Assembly (NCBI RefSeq): GCF_023703465.1
Contig: NZ_JAMQGP010000001.1
Span: forward strand, 930,001-994,000
Origin: Echinimonas agarilytica
GTDB taxonomy: Bacteria > Pseudomonadota > Gammaproteobacteria > Enterobacterales > Neiellaceae
Length of the DNA stretch: 64,000 bases
Reading direction: 5' to 3'
The notes beneath the pieces are model-generated. The model did no database searches. It worked only from the letters and a program-made list of their open reading frames with translations, and was not told where the DNA came from. Numbering within the stretch: position 1 is the first letter of the stretch; every line of letters starts with the position of its first letter. Positions 42,600 to 51,903 of the stretch are shown in pieces. The position numbers were made by a program, and so were the translations under genes.

Positions 42600-44999
42600 T
42601 TAACTAACTTGAAGTTCTAGTACGGCTTGATCTGAGATTAGATCATCGCCTTCGGGGGCCAGTTGACGGTTTACCTTGCCCGATTTGGTCGCTAGCAATG
42701 GAATAACAATGTCTTCAGACTGGAGCTCAGCAATAAGCTGCTCTGCTTGAACGTCATCACCTTCTTCTACACACCACTTTTGCAGCATGACAGGTGCATC
42801 AGTGTTGAGCATGGGCACATGAATTGTCTCGAATACTTGCTCGTTATTCGCCGCTCCTTGTAGCAGGTGAAGCTGTTTGCAGTGCGCTGGATTAGGTGAT
42901 TGATCAAAATAAACTTGGCTGATGTTGTCACTCGCATCGTGTGAGACCAAAATATACTGCGGTGCATTTACTTCAGAGTCTTTGAGCAATTGCAATTCGA
43001 GCGAATCAGTCAGCGTTAATGCACCGCCATTATTTACTTTGCACACCACGTTTGTGGATAGGGATGCTGGCTGCCAAGCATTGAAAATACCACCGAGAGC
43101 CGACAACGTAATATCAGAAAAAGACACATGCACAGTTGCAAGCGTTGTTATTTTGCTTTCTATGTTTGAGCGCAATAGCTTTGCTTTTTGCTGCAATAAA
43201 CGGCATTTATCGCCGAGTTTGTCGCGACGAACCGATAAGCGGTCAAACCAGCCTTCTTGTGCTCTGGGCTCTGGCAAGTCGTCATCGGCTAGAGCATATT
43301 CAGAATCAAGTGCACGGCAGCGTTGATCTACCGCGTCCAAGCGTCCATATTGTTTGGTGAGCAAAACAGCCAGTAATGCGAACGCTACTATGCCACCACT
43401 GAGTAGGCCTATCAAAGCGCTATGAGGCAATGGAAGCCACCAGAAACCGCTGCCAACAATGCTCATTAAAATTGCGGTGATAGTGATTCCGAGCCAGCCC
43501 AACTTGCGTGCTTTGCAAGCTTCTTGATACTCGAATTGAACATCCCGTATCGCAGTGCCTAACACTTGTTGTTGCTGCTCGATGACACTGATATCCACTT
43601 CGCTTTGATGGGCTTGTCGATCAATCTGATTCAGGTGTTGCGACAACAGTTGAATCAGAGTGAGCTGCATTGTTGCCGAATGCTGGCCAATATGAACCAA
43701 GTTCCAGATTGGTTTTGCCATGGTGTCTGCACCGAGCTCACTTGCTACCGGTGCAGGCACAATGATTTCCCAATCTACACATTGCGCTCTGAGCTGCGCC
43801 TCAAATTGATACAGTTGGCGAAGGCTACCCATGACATCTTGTTTCACGCCCAAAATAACAATGTCGAGTTTGTCCTTTGGCGTTTTCATCAAAAGCTGCT
43901 GGGTGGAGAGTTGATATCCTATCAAACTTCCTTGCAGCATACTGATAAAGGCACTTTTAGCCCTGAGTAATGCGGGATCTAACCGTTCAGGTGATAATTG
44001 CTGTTGCGCCAGTTGTTGCATGGTTCGCAAGGCAATCTGATGTAAGTACGCAACATTTGTGGCCAATGGTAACGCTTGCTCAAGCGCTTGGATGGATTGC
44101 TCTAGTTGTTTAAGACCGGCATACCCTTGAGATACATAAAAATGGCATTCGGCAATCAATGCATTCGCATCAACTTCCAAATGCTCAATCGATGTAATTA
44201 CCAGAGAAGCGCGTTTAACTAACTCGGTAAACTCCGAATCTTTTTCTGCGATAGCGCTGAGTAACCGGCATCGCCAATAGTTGCCCATTAAGTCGCTGTC
44301 GTATAACTCAAGGCTCCGCTTAATGCTCGCCATTGCTCCAGTCTCATTCCCTAGACGAATACTGTGCAAAGCCCATTCTTGATGTTGGTGTAAATTCGCT
44401 AAATCTGGACTGGGGTGGCCTACGGGCTCTTGGGGGACGACCAATTCAGCCATCAATGCTGCGTTGGCCGAATTCTCTTCGATAGGCTCTTCGAGCTGAT
44501 ACCCGCATACCGAATAATCAGCGCTGAGAACTTCAAGCGTGGCGTGTGGAATGTTGGCAGTCAGAGCTGTGGCCATTTCAGCCACAATAACTGTAGCAAT
44601 GTCTTCATCAGTAAGATGAACAATGTGGCCGTCATGATGTTCTGACATTCGTCCCAAAGAAGCAGGGATGTCTGGCTCTTTGGCGTCGCTTAGTAATAAA
44701 ACATGAGTGCCGACCTCAGGCAACGCAAAGCCCAATTCGGAATGAAGCATTTGCTGTCTAGAGCCGTGACCTGCTTGTTCTTCGAGTAAGGCAACAAACA
44801 AAGCCGATTGGCGGCATAACTCTCCGGCTTGTTGTGTATCAGGCGTACCAAAATCAACCACAGTACGTGGGGAGTACTTTAATTTGAACCCCAATTTATT
44901 GAGAATTGACTGATTAAATGCGCGAAGTAAATCTTGCTTCAGTTGACGCCTTTGAAAACCGTCAAACGACACATAGATTGTTGGAAAAAGCTGGCTCAT
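42600..44999 (-). CDS. Multidomain membrane protein: TIR-like, helical repeats, lipoyl-like end
   Basis: A 799-residue protein that I cannot assign to a known family. Residues 5-120 look like a TIR/Toll-type fold, with IYVSFDGFQRRQLKQDLL, then SALFVALLEEQ and SRQQMLHSELGFAL, where Glu88 sits in the position of the TIR catalytic glutamate. About 200-370 is helical and TPR-like. About 390-450 resembles a second alpha/beta segment. Two membrane helices lie at 501-522 and 527-548, and a coiled coil at about 595-620. Residues 727-799 read like a biotinyl/lipoyl domain (WCVEEGDDVQAEQLIAELQ, then SGKVNRQLAPEGDDL), but the modified lysine is replaced (SEDI). No recognisable toxin, nuclease or defence partner is adjacent. 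Confidence 0.65.
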   Translation of the reverse strand: MSQLFPTIYVSFDGFQRRQLKQDLLRAFNQSILNKLGFKLKYSPRTVVDFGTPDTQQAGELCRQSALFVALLEEQAGHGSRQQMLHSELGFALPEVGTHVLLLSDAKEPDIPASLGRMSEHHDGHIVHLTDEDIATVIVAEMATALTANIPHATLEVLSADYSVCGYQLEEPIEENSANAALMAELVVPQEPVGHPSPDLANLHQHQEWALHSIRLGNETGAMASIKRSLELYDSDLMGNYWRCRLLSAIAEKDSEFTELVKRASLVITSIEHLEVDANALIAECHFYVSQGYAGLKQLEQSIQALEQALPLATNVAYLHQIALRTMQQLAQQQLSPERLDPALLRAKSAFISMLQGSLIGYQLSTQQLLMKTPKDKLDIVILGVKQDVMGSLRQLYQFEAQLRAQCVDWEIIVPAPVASELGADTMAKPIWNLVHIGQHSATMQLTLIQLLSQHLNQIDRQAHQSEVDISVIEQQQQVLGTAIRDVQFEYQEACKARKLGWLGITITAILMSIVGSGFWWLPLPHSALIGLLSGGIVAFALLAVLLTKQYGRLDAVDQRCRALDSEYALADDDLPEPRAQEGWFDRLSVRRDKLGDKCRLLQQKAKLLRSNIESKITTLATVHVSFSDITLSALGGIFNAWQPASLSTNVVCKVNNGGALTLTDSLELQLLKDSEVNAPQYILVSHDASDNISQVYFDQSPNPAHCKQLHLLQGAANNEQVFETIHVPMLNTDAPVMLQKWCVEEGDDVQAEQLIAELQSEDIVIPLLATKSGKVNRQLAPEGDDLISDQAVLELQVS

Positions 45000-45307
45000 T
45001 GTTGCCTGCGTTCCATGCCAGTAAATAATGTATTAAATGTAACGATAAAGTAGCGTTTCGAGCAACCCAAACACGACTAAAACTCATATATTGCAACAGT
45101 CTGTGCGTTAAATCATTGGTGAAACGTCCCAGAAGACCGTTTTGTGCCTAAACCCTGCTACTAAAAACACGACTTATTGGAACGATGCTCAGATTTTTGT
45201 CATCTTATTTGAGCAAAAAAAGAGAAGCTGTGTGGTCCACAACCTTCTGATGTTGGTTTTGTCAATCCAGAAATTGCATTCAACAAGGCCAGGGGTGTAA
45301 AAATCAG
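45000..45307. other. Gene-free stretch between the TIR-like gene and the thr operon
   Basis: About 300 bases without a convincing gene. It should contain the minus-strand promoter of the gene starting at 44999. An imperfect hairpin (GGGG-TAAAA against TTTTA-CCCC) spans 45292-45321 and overlaps the proposed thr promoter -35. Nothing else is recognisable. Confidence 0.5.
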
Positions 45308-45337
45308 TTGACTTTTACCCCCTTTAAACAGGATTAT
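45308..45337 (+). promoter_or_regulatory. Candidate thr operon promoter
   Basis: TTGACT (45308-45313) and GATTAT (45332-45337) with an 18-base spacer. It would start the transcript near 45345, about 55 bases before the leader peptide ATG. The -10 is imperfect, so the confidence is moderate. Confidence 0.45.
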
Positions 45338-45400
45338 GTGCACCTAAAATTTAACTGATAAAGCAACTGAGCAGCAATGTTTCACCGATTCAGCACCGTG

Positions 45401-45451
45401 ATGGTTATTACAATTACCACCATTACCCGCACCACGAGGTTGCAGGGCTGA
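45401..45451 (+). CDS. thrL: thr operon leader peptide ThrL
   Basis: A 16-residue peptide MVITITTITRTTRLQG with six threonines and three isoleucines, the amino acids made by or from the thr pathway. Ribosome stalling at these codons when charged tRNA is scarce prevents attenuator formation. It ends at TGA 45449-45451. The intrinsic terminator starts 30 bases later and thrA 92 bases later. Its regulatory codons and position match enterobacterial thrL, although the sequence differs. Confidence 0.9.
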   Translation: MVITITTITRTTRLQG

Positions 45452-45509
45452 GGTCGTATGTCATTTTGTCAGTTACCCAGCCCGGAACCAGAAAAGGTCC
45501 GGGTTTTTT
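45445..45509 (+). terminator. thr attenuator (terminator and competing antiterminator)
   Basis: Terminator: CCCGGAACC (45481-45489), a 6-base loop, GGTCCGGG (45496-45503) with one bulged A, followed by six T (45504-45509). Competing pairing: GGGCTG (45445-45450), which overlaps the leader's stop codon, is complementary to CAGCCC (45478-45483), which overlaps the terminator's 5' arm. A ribosome finishing thrL would cover the first arm and allow termination. A ribosome stalled at the Thr/Ile codons would leave it free to pair. Confidence 0.85.
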
Positions 45510-45542
45510 CGTATATAGGGCACTAGAGAACGAGGTCACAGG

Positions 45543-48002
45543 ATGCGAGTACTGAAGTTTGGAGGCTCATCATTGGCCGATGCAGAGCGGTTTAATCGAG
45601 CTGCCAGCATCATCATTAATAAGGCGTCCGTTGGGCGTATTGCTGTTGTTTTGTCTGCGCCGGGTGGCGTGACCAACAGTTTGGTCAGTGCAATTGAGAA
45701 AACAGTGAATGGCGTAGATGCGTTACCCGCTGTATCGAATATCGAGAATACGTTTCAGAATATGGTCAGCACTTTAAAGAGTGACTACCCCAGCCTAGAT
45801 GACGTTCGAGTGACTCAATTGTTGAGTAAAGAACTCGAAGAATTAAAGCAATTGCTGCACGGTGTGACGTTGTTGCGTCAATGCCCAGGTGATATTCAAG
45901 CGCGTTTATTGGTGAAGGGCGAACGCATTAATATTGCGTTGATGTCAGCATTGCTAGATGCACGCGGCCATCAAACCCATGTGCTTGACCCCGTTGCACT
46001 TTTCTCTGCTCAAGGTGATTACCTTGAATCTTTGGTTGATATTGAATCGAGCAAACCGCGCTTTGCCGAACTCAACCTCAATGCCGATGACATTCAGTTA
46101 ATGCCTGGGTTCACAGCCGGTAATGCAGATGGCGAGATTGTGACTTTGGGGCGCAATGGCTCTGATTATTCAGCAGCTGTATTAGCCGCGTGTTTAGATG
46201 CAGAATGCTGCGAAATTTGGACTGACGTAGACGGCGTGTATAACTGCGACCCGCGCCTCGTAGAAGACGCTCATTTAGTAGACGAGCTAAGCTACAAAGA
46301 AGCCATGGAGTTGTCTTACTTTGGCGCCAAGGTTTTACATCCAAAAACAGTCTCTCCTATTGCTCAATTTCACATTCCTTGCTTGATTAAAAATAGCTTT
46401 AATCCAGATGGTGCCGGTACATTGGTAAGCTCAAAAAGTGACGCCTCTGAGGCCGTGAAAGGGATTAGCTCGCTCGAAGGTATGAGCATGATGAGTGTAT
46501 CCGGACCCGGCATGAAGGGCATGGTCGGCATGGCATCGCGTATTTTCGAATGCATTTCGCGCTCGGGAATCTCAGTGGCGCTCATCACGCAATCCAGCAG
46601 TGAATATTCCATTAGCTTCTGTTTGAGCAGCAAAGATGCTGGGGCCGCGCGTAAAGCATTGAGCGAAGAGTTTGAACTCGAATTAGCGAACTTACTGCTC
46701 GACCCAATCGAAGTACTGAGTCAACTGGCAATTGTCACCCTAGTGGGTGATGGCATGCGTGAAAATCGCGGTGTATCGGCGCGTTTCTTCCAAGCTCTGG
46801 CGCAAGCCGATGTGAATGTTGTTGCTATTGCTCAAGGTTCTTCAGAGCGTTCGGTTTCGGCGGTAGTGCCTGAGCATCGTGTTCGCTATGCCATTGGTGC
46901 ATGTCACTCAGCATTCTTCAGCCACATGCAACGCATTGATGCCTTTATCGTCGGTGTGGGGGTCGTGGGTGGAGAATTGCTCGGTCAAATTAAACGCCAG
47001 CAACTGAAATTGCGCGAACAACATATTGACCTTCGAGTGTGTGGTGTCGCCAATTCTAAAGGGATGGAATTAGCAGCAAACGGCATTGATTTAGACCGCT
47101 TTGAAGAACGCGAATTGGTTGAATGCAAAAAGAAATTCAGCCTTGAATTAGTCAGTGATTTTGCCCGTGAGCATGCATTAATTAACCCCGTGCTGGTGGA
47201 CAACACTTCATCAGATTGGATGGCAAAACAGTATTTAGACTTCTTGAACGCTGGCTTCCACATTGTGACGCCCAATAAGAAAGCCAATACCGAATCGTAC
47301 GAATATTACAAAGCGCTGCGTCAAACAGCGTTGCGCAAAAAGCGCCAATTCTTGTACGACACCAACGTAGGCGCTGGCTTGCCTGTGATTGATAACCTGC
47401 AGTCTTTGCTCAATGCAGGAGATGAGTTGGTAGGCTTTTCTGGAATTCTTTCAGGTTCATTGTCCTATATTTTTGGCAAACTCGATGAAGGCATGGCCTT
47501 TTCTGAAGTGACAGCACAAGCTCGCGCGAATGGCTTTACAGAGCCGGATCCGCGTGAAGACCTGTCGGGCATGGATGTGGCTCGCAAGCTTCTCATTTTA
47601 GCGCGTGAAGCCGGAATGCCACTTGAAATGGAAGATGTCGAAGTTGAGCCTGCATTGCCGCCAGGCTTTGATTCAGAAGGTTCGGTTGATGAATTCATGA
47701 ATCGCTTACCGCAAGCCGATGCGTTTTTCGCTGACTGGCTGAACCAATTAAAAGATGAAGGTAAGGTGTTGCGATACTCTGGCAGCATTGAAAACGGCAA
47801 ATGCAAAGTGTCGATTCAAGCTGTGGGACCTGAGCATCCGTTGTTTGCGGTGAAAGATGGTGAAAATGCCTTGGCATTCAACTCTCGCTATTACCAACCT
47901 ATTCCATACGTGCTGCGTGGATATGGCGCGGGCGCAGCGGTGACCGCAGCAGGCGTGTTTGCTGATCTATTGCGCACGCTTCCTTGGAAGCAGGAGGTTT
48001 AA
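45543..48002 (+). CDS. thrA: Bifunctional aspartokinase I / homoserine dehydrogenase I
   Basis: Catalyses the first and third steps from aspartate to threonine. The 819-residue product has an N-terminal kinase domain ([29 protein letters not shown]), two central ACT-type regulatory regions ([21 protein letters not shown]), and a C-terminal dehydrogenase domain with an NAD(P) motif ([12 protein letters not shown]) and [23 protein letters not shown]. Full length for ThrA. First structural gene after the attenuator, with GAGG 8 bases before the ATG. Confidence 0.98.
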   Translation: MRVLKFGGSSLADAERFNRAASIIINKASVGRIAVVLSAPGGVTNSLVSAIEKTVNGVDALPAVSNIENTFQNMVSTLKSDYPSLDDVRVTQLLSKELEELKQLLHGVTLLRQCPGDIQARLLVKGERINIALMSALLDARGHQTHVLDPVALFSAQGDYLESLVDIESSKPRFAELNLNADDIQLMPGFTAGNADGEIVTLGRNGSDYSAAVLAACLDAECCEIWTDVDGVYNCDPRLVEDAHLVDELSYKEAMELSYFGAKVLHPKTVSPIAQFHIPCLIKNSFNPDGAGTLVSSKSDASEAVKGISSLEGMSMMSVSGPGMKGMVGMASRIFECISRSGISVALITQSSSEYSISFCLSSKDAGAARKALSEEFELELANLLLDPIEVLSQLAIVTLVGDGMRENRGVSARFFQALAQADVNVVAIAQGSSERSVSAVVPEHRVRYAIGACHSAFFSHMQRIDAFIVGVGVVGGELLGQIKRQQLKLREQHIDLRVCGVANSKGMELAANGIDLDRFEERELVECKKKFSLELVSDFAREHALINPVLVDNTSSDWMAKQYLDFLNAGFHIVTPNKKANTESYEYYKALRQTALRKKRQFLYDTNVGAGLPVIDNLQSLLNAGDELVGFSGILSGSLSYIFGKLDEGMAFSEVTAQARANGFTEPDPREDLSGMDVARKLLILAREAGMPLEMEDVEVEPALPPGFDSEGSVDEFMNRLPQADAFFADWLNQLKDEGKVLRYSGSIENGKCKVSIQAVGPEHPLFAVKDGENALAFNSRYYQPIPYVLRGYGAGAAVTAAGVFADLLRTLPWKQEV

Positions 48003-48004
48003 TC

Positions 48005-48979
48005 ATGGCTGTCGCAGTATATGCACCTGCTTCAATTGGCAACCTTGGTGTGGGGTTTGATATTCTCGGAGCCGCACTGAAACCCATCGACGGTTCTTTG
48101 CTGGGCGATGTGGTGGAAGTGGACGATAGCATTAGCGGCGAGTTTGAACTTACCGCAAGCGGACGCTTCGCGCACAAACTACCTGATGATCCCAAGCAGA
48201 ATATTCTATATGACTGTTTTGTTGGTATCCAAACGTTACTGGCGGAGCAAGGCACTCATGTGGGGGCTGTAAAAATGCACCTGCACAAGAATTTGCCCAT
48301 TGGTTCAGGTCTAGGCTCAAGTGCCTCAAGTATTGTTGCGGCGGTAGCTGCGCTGAATCAGTTCTTTGGCTCACCGCTAAATGAAGAGGCTCAGCTGCGT
48401 TTAATGGGCGATTTGGAAGGCCAAATATCGGGCTCGATTCACTATGACAACGTTGCCCCGTGTTTTGTGGGCGGCATTCAGTTAATGACTGAATTAGACC
48501 ACAAACTATGCTCAACGTTGCCATCACCGAAGAGTTGGTATTGGTGCTCGGCGTATCCCGGAATTACCGTTTCTACGGCTGAAGCTCGCTCTATTTTACC
48601 TGCCCACTACAGCAAAGCTGACATCATAAAGCATGGCCGCCTGTTAGCCAACTTCGTGCATGCCCTGTATGCCGGAGATGACAAACTCGCTGTGACTATG
48701 ATGGAAGATGTGATTGCAGAACCATACCGCAAAGTCTTATTACCTGGCTTTGAGAGCGCACGCCAAGCATTATTAAAACTCGGAGCGTTAGCGGTCGGTA
48801 TCAGCGGTTCAGGCCCAACACTGTTTGCAGTATGCGACGACATTAGTGTTGCTAAACAATGCGATGCTTACCTAGCAAAACACTATTTACAAAATGAAGA
48901 TGGATTCAGTCACATTTGCCGTATTGATGAGGCGGGTGTAGCGAACGTTGAGATCCAATCGGAGACAACTCACTCATGA
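48005..48979 (+). CDS. thrB: Homoserine kinase ThrB
   Basis: GHMP-family kinase that phosphorylates L-homoserine. The 324-residue product has YAPASIGNLGVGFDILGAAL, the ATP loop LPIGSGLGSSASSIVAA, and the C-terminal GISGSGPTLFAV. The frame is open from 47984, but the ATG at 48005 has AGGAGG 7 bases upstream and gives the conserved MAVAVYAPAS start. It begins two bases after thrA and overlaps thrC by four bases. Confidence 0.97.
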   Translation: MAVAVYAPASIGNLGVGFDILGAALKPIDGSLLGDVVEVDDSISGEFELTASGRFAHKLPDDPKQNILYDCFVGIQTLLAEQGTHVGAVKMHLHKNLPIGSGLGSSASSIVAAVAALNQFFGSPLNEEAQLRLMGDLEGQISGSIHYDNVAPCFVGGIQLMTELDHKLCSTLPSPKSWYWCSAYPGITVSTAEARSILPAHYSKADIIKHGRLLANFVHALYAGDDKLAVTMMEDVIAEPYRKVLLPGFESARQALLKLGALAVGISGSGPTLFAVCDDISVAKQCDAYLAKHYLQNEDGFSHICRIDEAGVANVEIQSETTHS

Positions 48980-50253
48980 AGCTTTACAACATCAAAGAAA
49001 ACGATCAAAAAGTAAATTTCGAAGAAGCCGTTCGGACGGGTTTGGGTCGTAACCAAGGTTTGTTTTTTCCCGCTGATTTACCTCGTTTTGAGGACATTGA
49101 TGCGTTGCTAGAAATGGACTTAACCACTCGTTCGACTGAGATTCTTTCGGCGTTGATTGGTGATGAAATTCCTAAAGCTCGCTTGGCCGAAATGGTGACT
49201 GCCGCGTTTGATTTTGAAGCGCCAGTAAAACCCGTGACTGAGAATATTTCCGCACTAGAATTGTTTCATGGCCCAACGTTGGCATTTAAAGACTTTGGCG
49301 GCCGTTTCATGGCGCAATGCCTGAAACAATTGTCAGACGGCGAGAAAATCACCATTTTAACGGCTACATCTGGCGATACAGGTGCTGCGGTTGCACACGC
49401 ATTTGCAGGTATCGACAACATTAATGTTGTCGTGATGTACCCGAAAGGCAAAATCAGTCACCTGCAAGAGCAGTTATTCTGCACTTTGGGTGGCAACATT
49501 CACACCTTGGCTGTGGAAGGCACGTTCGATGATTGCCAAGCCATGGTGAAGCATGCGTTTGACCAAGCTGAATTGCGTAAAACTGTGGGGCTTAACTCGG
49601 CAAACTCAATCAATATTAGCCGTTTGATGGCGCAGATTTGTTACTACTTTGAAGCGGTCGCGCAAGTGCCAAAAGACAAGCGGGATGAGTTAGTGATTAG
49701 TGTGCCAAGCGGTAACTTCGGTAACTTAACCGCAGGTGTGTTGGCTCGCGCAATGGGATTGCCCATCAAACGTTTCATTGCAGCAACTAATGCCAATGAC
49801 ACGGTGCCGCGTTATTTGGAAACGGGTGAATGGTCGCCTAAGGCAACAATTCCGACTATTTCCAATGCGATGGATGTAAGCGCCCCAAATAACTGGCCTC
49901 GCATTGAAGAGCTGGTTCGTCGTAATGAGTTTAGTTGGGATGACTTAAGCTCTGACCGAGCAACCGATGAAGAAACAGCGCAGATGCTTAAAGCGATGCA
50001 TGCACACGGTTATGTGTGCGAACCTCATGGTGCCATTGCGTTTGGTGCGCTCGAAAAGTCATTGCAAGAAGGAGAGCACGGGCTGTTTTTATGCACCGCT
50101 CACCCAGCCAAGTTCATCGAAAGTGTTGAAGGAATTCTAGAGATTAAACTCGATTTGCCAAAAGCTCTGGCAGACGTTGCAGAGAAAGAAAACTTATCAG
50201 ACACAATTCCAGCCGAGTTTTCTCATGTTGAAGCTAAGCTTCGCAGCTTGTAA
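48976..50253 (+). CDS. thrC: Threonine synthase ThrC
   Basis: PLP enzyme converting O-phosphohomoserine to threonine. The 425-residue product has the PLP lysine in GPTLAFKDFGGRFMAQ, the phosphate-binding glycine loop LTATSGDTGAAVAHAF, and VPSGNFGNLTAGVLA. Length fits the short, enterobacterial-type ThrC. It ends the thrLABC operon and is followed by a perfect terminator. Confidence 0.98.
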   Translation: MKLYNIKENDQKVNFEEAVRTGLGRNQGLFFPADLPRFEDIDALLEMDLTTRSTEILSALIGDEIPKARLAEMVTAAFDFEAPVKPVTENISALELFHGPTLAFKDFGGRFMAQCLKQLSDGEKITILTATSGDTGAAVAHAFAGIDNINVVVMYPKGKISHLQEQLFCTLGGNIHTLAVEGTFDDCQAMVKHAFDQAELRKTVGLNSANSINISRLMAQICYYFEAVAQVPKDKRDELVISVPSGNFGNLTAGVLARAMGLPIKRFIAATNANDTVPRYLETGEWSPKATIPTISNAMDVSAPNNWPRIEELVRRNEFSWDDLSSDRATDEETAQMLKAMHAHGYVCEPHGAIAFGALEKSLQEGEHGLFLCTAHPAKFIESVEGILEIKLDLPKALADVAEKENLSDTIPAEFSHVEAKLRSL

Positions 50254-50292
50254 TCGATAAGGTTGAACGGCATGTGTGACATGCTGGTCAGT

Positions 50293-50318
50293 AAAAAGGC
50301 CGCGCAAGCGGCCTTTTT
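50293..50318. terminator. Bidirectional intrinsic terminator after thrC
   Basis: AAAAAGGCCGC (50293-50303), GCAA loop, GCGGCCTTTTT (50308-50318), a perfect 11-bp stem with A and T tails on both sides. It can end thrC on the plus strand and the PEP-CTERM gene on the minus strand. Confidence 0.93.
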
Positions 50319-50330
50319 GATCACTCATTG

Positions 50331-51086
50331 TCATCGTCTTCGGCGTATTGCGATACAGCCGATGCCGGCTAAGAAAATCGCCAGTACTGCAGGCTCTGGT
50401 ACATCGACTACGCTTAATTGGAGCGATGCATCGGTGTTGAAATAAGTCGCCTTAGATGCTGTGTTGAGGGGCGCTAATGCAGCCAGAGGGTTCAATGGTG
50501 TTTGCCCTTCATCAAAACTTAAAAACTGGTAGCCATCGATTGACTTTTCATCGGAAAAGTCAATTGCCAAATCTAAATTTTCAGAATCAAACCCGCTAAA
50601 AATAGCACCGTCAGCAAAGGCTTTTGCCCACTTCCATTCAACGGTCCATTGGTTGTCAGAACCATCTAGGTCAGTGCCTTTTCGTTTTTCATCTCCTCGG
50701 TCGTCAATTAAATCAAAGCCCCACTCATTTGAGTTTTCAGCCTCTGAATTGAGGGTCATTGTGAGGCGGCCGCCAGTGCCATCACCGGGGCCATCCACTA
50801 AAATGAATAAGGCCAGTTTCTCAAATACATCTTCAACCAGAAACATGGTGATAAGATTGGATGCTTCTAGTCCTGTGTTTGCAGAGTATTTTTGGGCCGT
50901 CGCGTATGCGCTTGAGTCTTGCTTTCCCCCATAATTGTAAAACTCTTTGAAGCTGGTGGAAATCTTGAGCGGAGAGAGAGATTGTGTTTCGTCTAGCATC
51001 ATCATGCCTGCATTGACATAACTTGATGACAATGCGATGAAGCCCAAACTGAACGATATTGTGAATTGCTTAAAAAACTGTTTCAT
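50331..51086 (-). CDS. PEP-CTERM sorted exoprotein, function unknown
   Basis: A 251-residue secreted protein with a signal peptide (ISFSLGFIALSSSYVNA). The C-terminal sorting tail consists of VPEPA, a hydrophobic helix (VLAIFLAGIGCIA) and IRRRR, the signature read by exosortase. The body is rich in Asp, Ser and aromatic residues and looks beta-stranded; the domain is not recognised. PEP-CTERM proteins are associated with extracellular polysaccharide and biofilm. No exosortase or polysaccharide genes are in the window. AGGAATTCC precedes the start. Confidence 0.88.
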   Translation of the reverse strand: MKQFFKQFTISFSLGFIALSSSYVNAGMMMLDETQSLSPLKISTSFKEFYNYGGKQDSSAYATAQKYSANTGLEASNLITMFLVEDVFEKLALFILVDGPGDGTGGRLTMTLNSEAENSNEWGFDLIDDRGDEKRKGTDLDGSDNQWTVEWKWAKAFADGAIFSGFDSENLDLAIDFSDEKSIDGYQFLSFDEGQTPLNPLAALAPLNTASKATYFNTDASLQLSVVDVPEPAVLAIFLAGIGCIAIRRRR

Positions 51087-51484
51087 GGAATTCCTACCTT
51101 TAACTTCAATAAACGGTTAGAAATCCTTTAACCTCGATGTCGCGTCTGCTGCGGTGGTGGTGCCTGTAATTCAGCCTTGCAGCGCCTAAGTTAACAACAT
51201 TATGTATGAATTGTTAACGTTCGGGTGAAGGTTTTATGGGGCAACATGTCAATAATTAGCGTCATGTTTTTGGCAAACTTAAGCGGTTATTAGAGTGTGA
51301 GCTTTAACCTTCTCAGAAATAATAAAATTTATAACCGCCAATTTTTAGACGTTGTAGGGCGAGAGGCGTTTTTGTTGACTGAACAATGAAACGTTTTTGT
51401 GAAGTTGAACGACCATTTTGAGGTTCATCAAGCAAATCCAACAAAGAGCCGACTTGAGCAGGCTCTTTGTTGAATCGTATTAAG
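51087..51484. repeat. Non-coding stretch with perfect 12-bp hairpin, possible element remnant
   Basis: A 398-base gap between two minus-strand genes. CAACAAAGAGCC (51439-51450) and GGCTCTTTGTTG (51461-51472) form a perfect 12-bp stem with a 10-base loop, 12 bases downstream of the HbpS-like stop. No T-run follows. The stretch from about 51325 to 51480 looks like dispersed intergenic elements, and a 76-codon open frame across it has no ribosome site. The gap also holds the promoter of the PEP-CTERM gene near 51090-51250, which is AT-rich. Confidence 0.45.
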
Positions 51485-51883
51485 CTAAGAAATATTCGCC
51501 AAACCGAGCACTTCTTCAGCAAGAGCTTCATCCTCCTCCTCACTCAAGCCGCTCACACCGATGCCGCCAATCACGTCGTCATTATTGATGATCGGCAGTC
51601 CGCCTTTAAAACCGGTGACTTTCGGGTCTGTCCAATAGCCCAAATCTTTGCCTGTTTCACGCGCCCAAGTGCCGAGGTTGCCGCATGGCTGCCGCTCGCG
51701 CGCAGAGGTGTACGCTTTATTTTGAGCGAGAGTGATCGACGGCAAGCCGCAGCCGTCCATTTTGGTAAAACACACCAGTTCGCCATGACCATCACAAACG
51801 CTGACTGCAATCGCAACGTTTTGCTTGGTCGCTATCTCTAAGGCAATCGAGACCAATAATTGGGCTTGAGACATAGTTATCAT
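51485..51883 (-). CDS. HbpS/GlcG-family heme-binding-like protein
   Basis: A 132-residue protein of the GlcG/HbpS (DUF336) family. Family members bind heme or sit beside oxidoreductases. Seen: AIAVSVCDGHGELVCFTKMDG, ITLAQNKAYTSA and KGGLPIINNDDVIGGIGVSGLSEEEDEALAEEVL, which are the family's core motifs. The frame extends upstream, but the ATG at 51883 has AGGAGA about 9 bases before it. It is 20 bases downstream of an aldo/keto reductase gene and probably cotranscribed with it. Confidence 0.88.
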   Translation of the reverse strand: MITMSQAQLLVSIALEIATKQNVAIAVSVCDGHGELVCFTKMDGCGLPSITLAQNKAYTSARERQPCGNLGTWARETGKDLGYWTDPKVTGFKGGLPIINNDDVIGGIGVSGLSEEEDEALAEEVLGLANIS

Positions 51884-51903
51884 TGTTTTGAATCTCCTTT
51901 CAT

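Noticed and set aside
42922-43360. Plus-strand frames of 74-134 codons inside the TIR-like gene
   Set aside because: They are shadows of the minus-strand gene, with no ribosome sites and atypical composition.
45292-45321. Hairpin upstream of the thr operon as a terminator
   Set aside because: The stem has unpaired bases and no T-run, and it overlaps a probable -35 element.
51313-51543. 76-codon minus-strand frame in the non-coding patch
   Set aside because: It has no ribosome site, overlaps the HbpS-like gene and encodes the hairpin arm. It was treated as part of a possible DNA repeat, not a gene.
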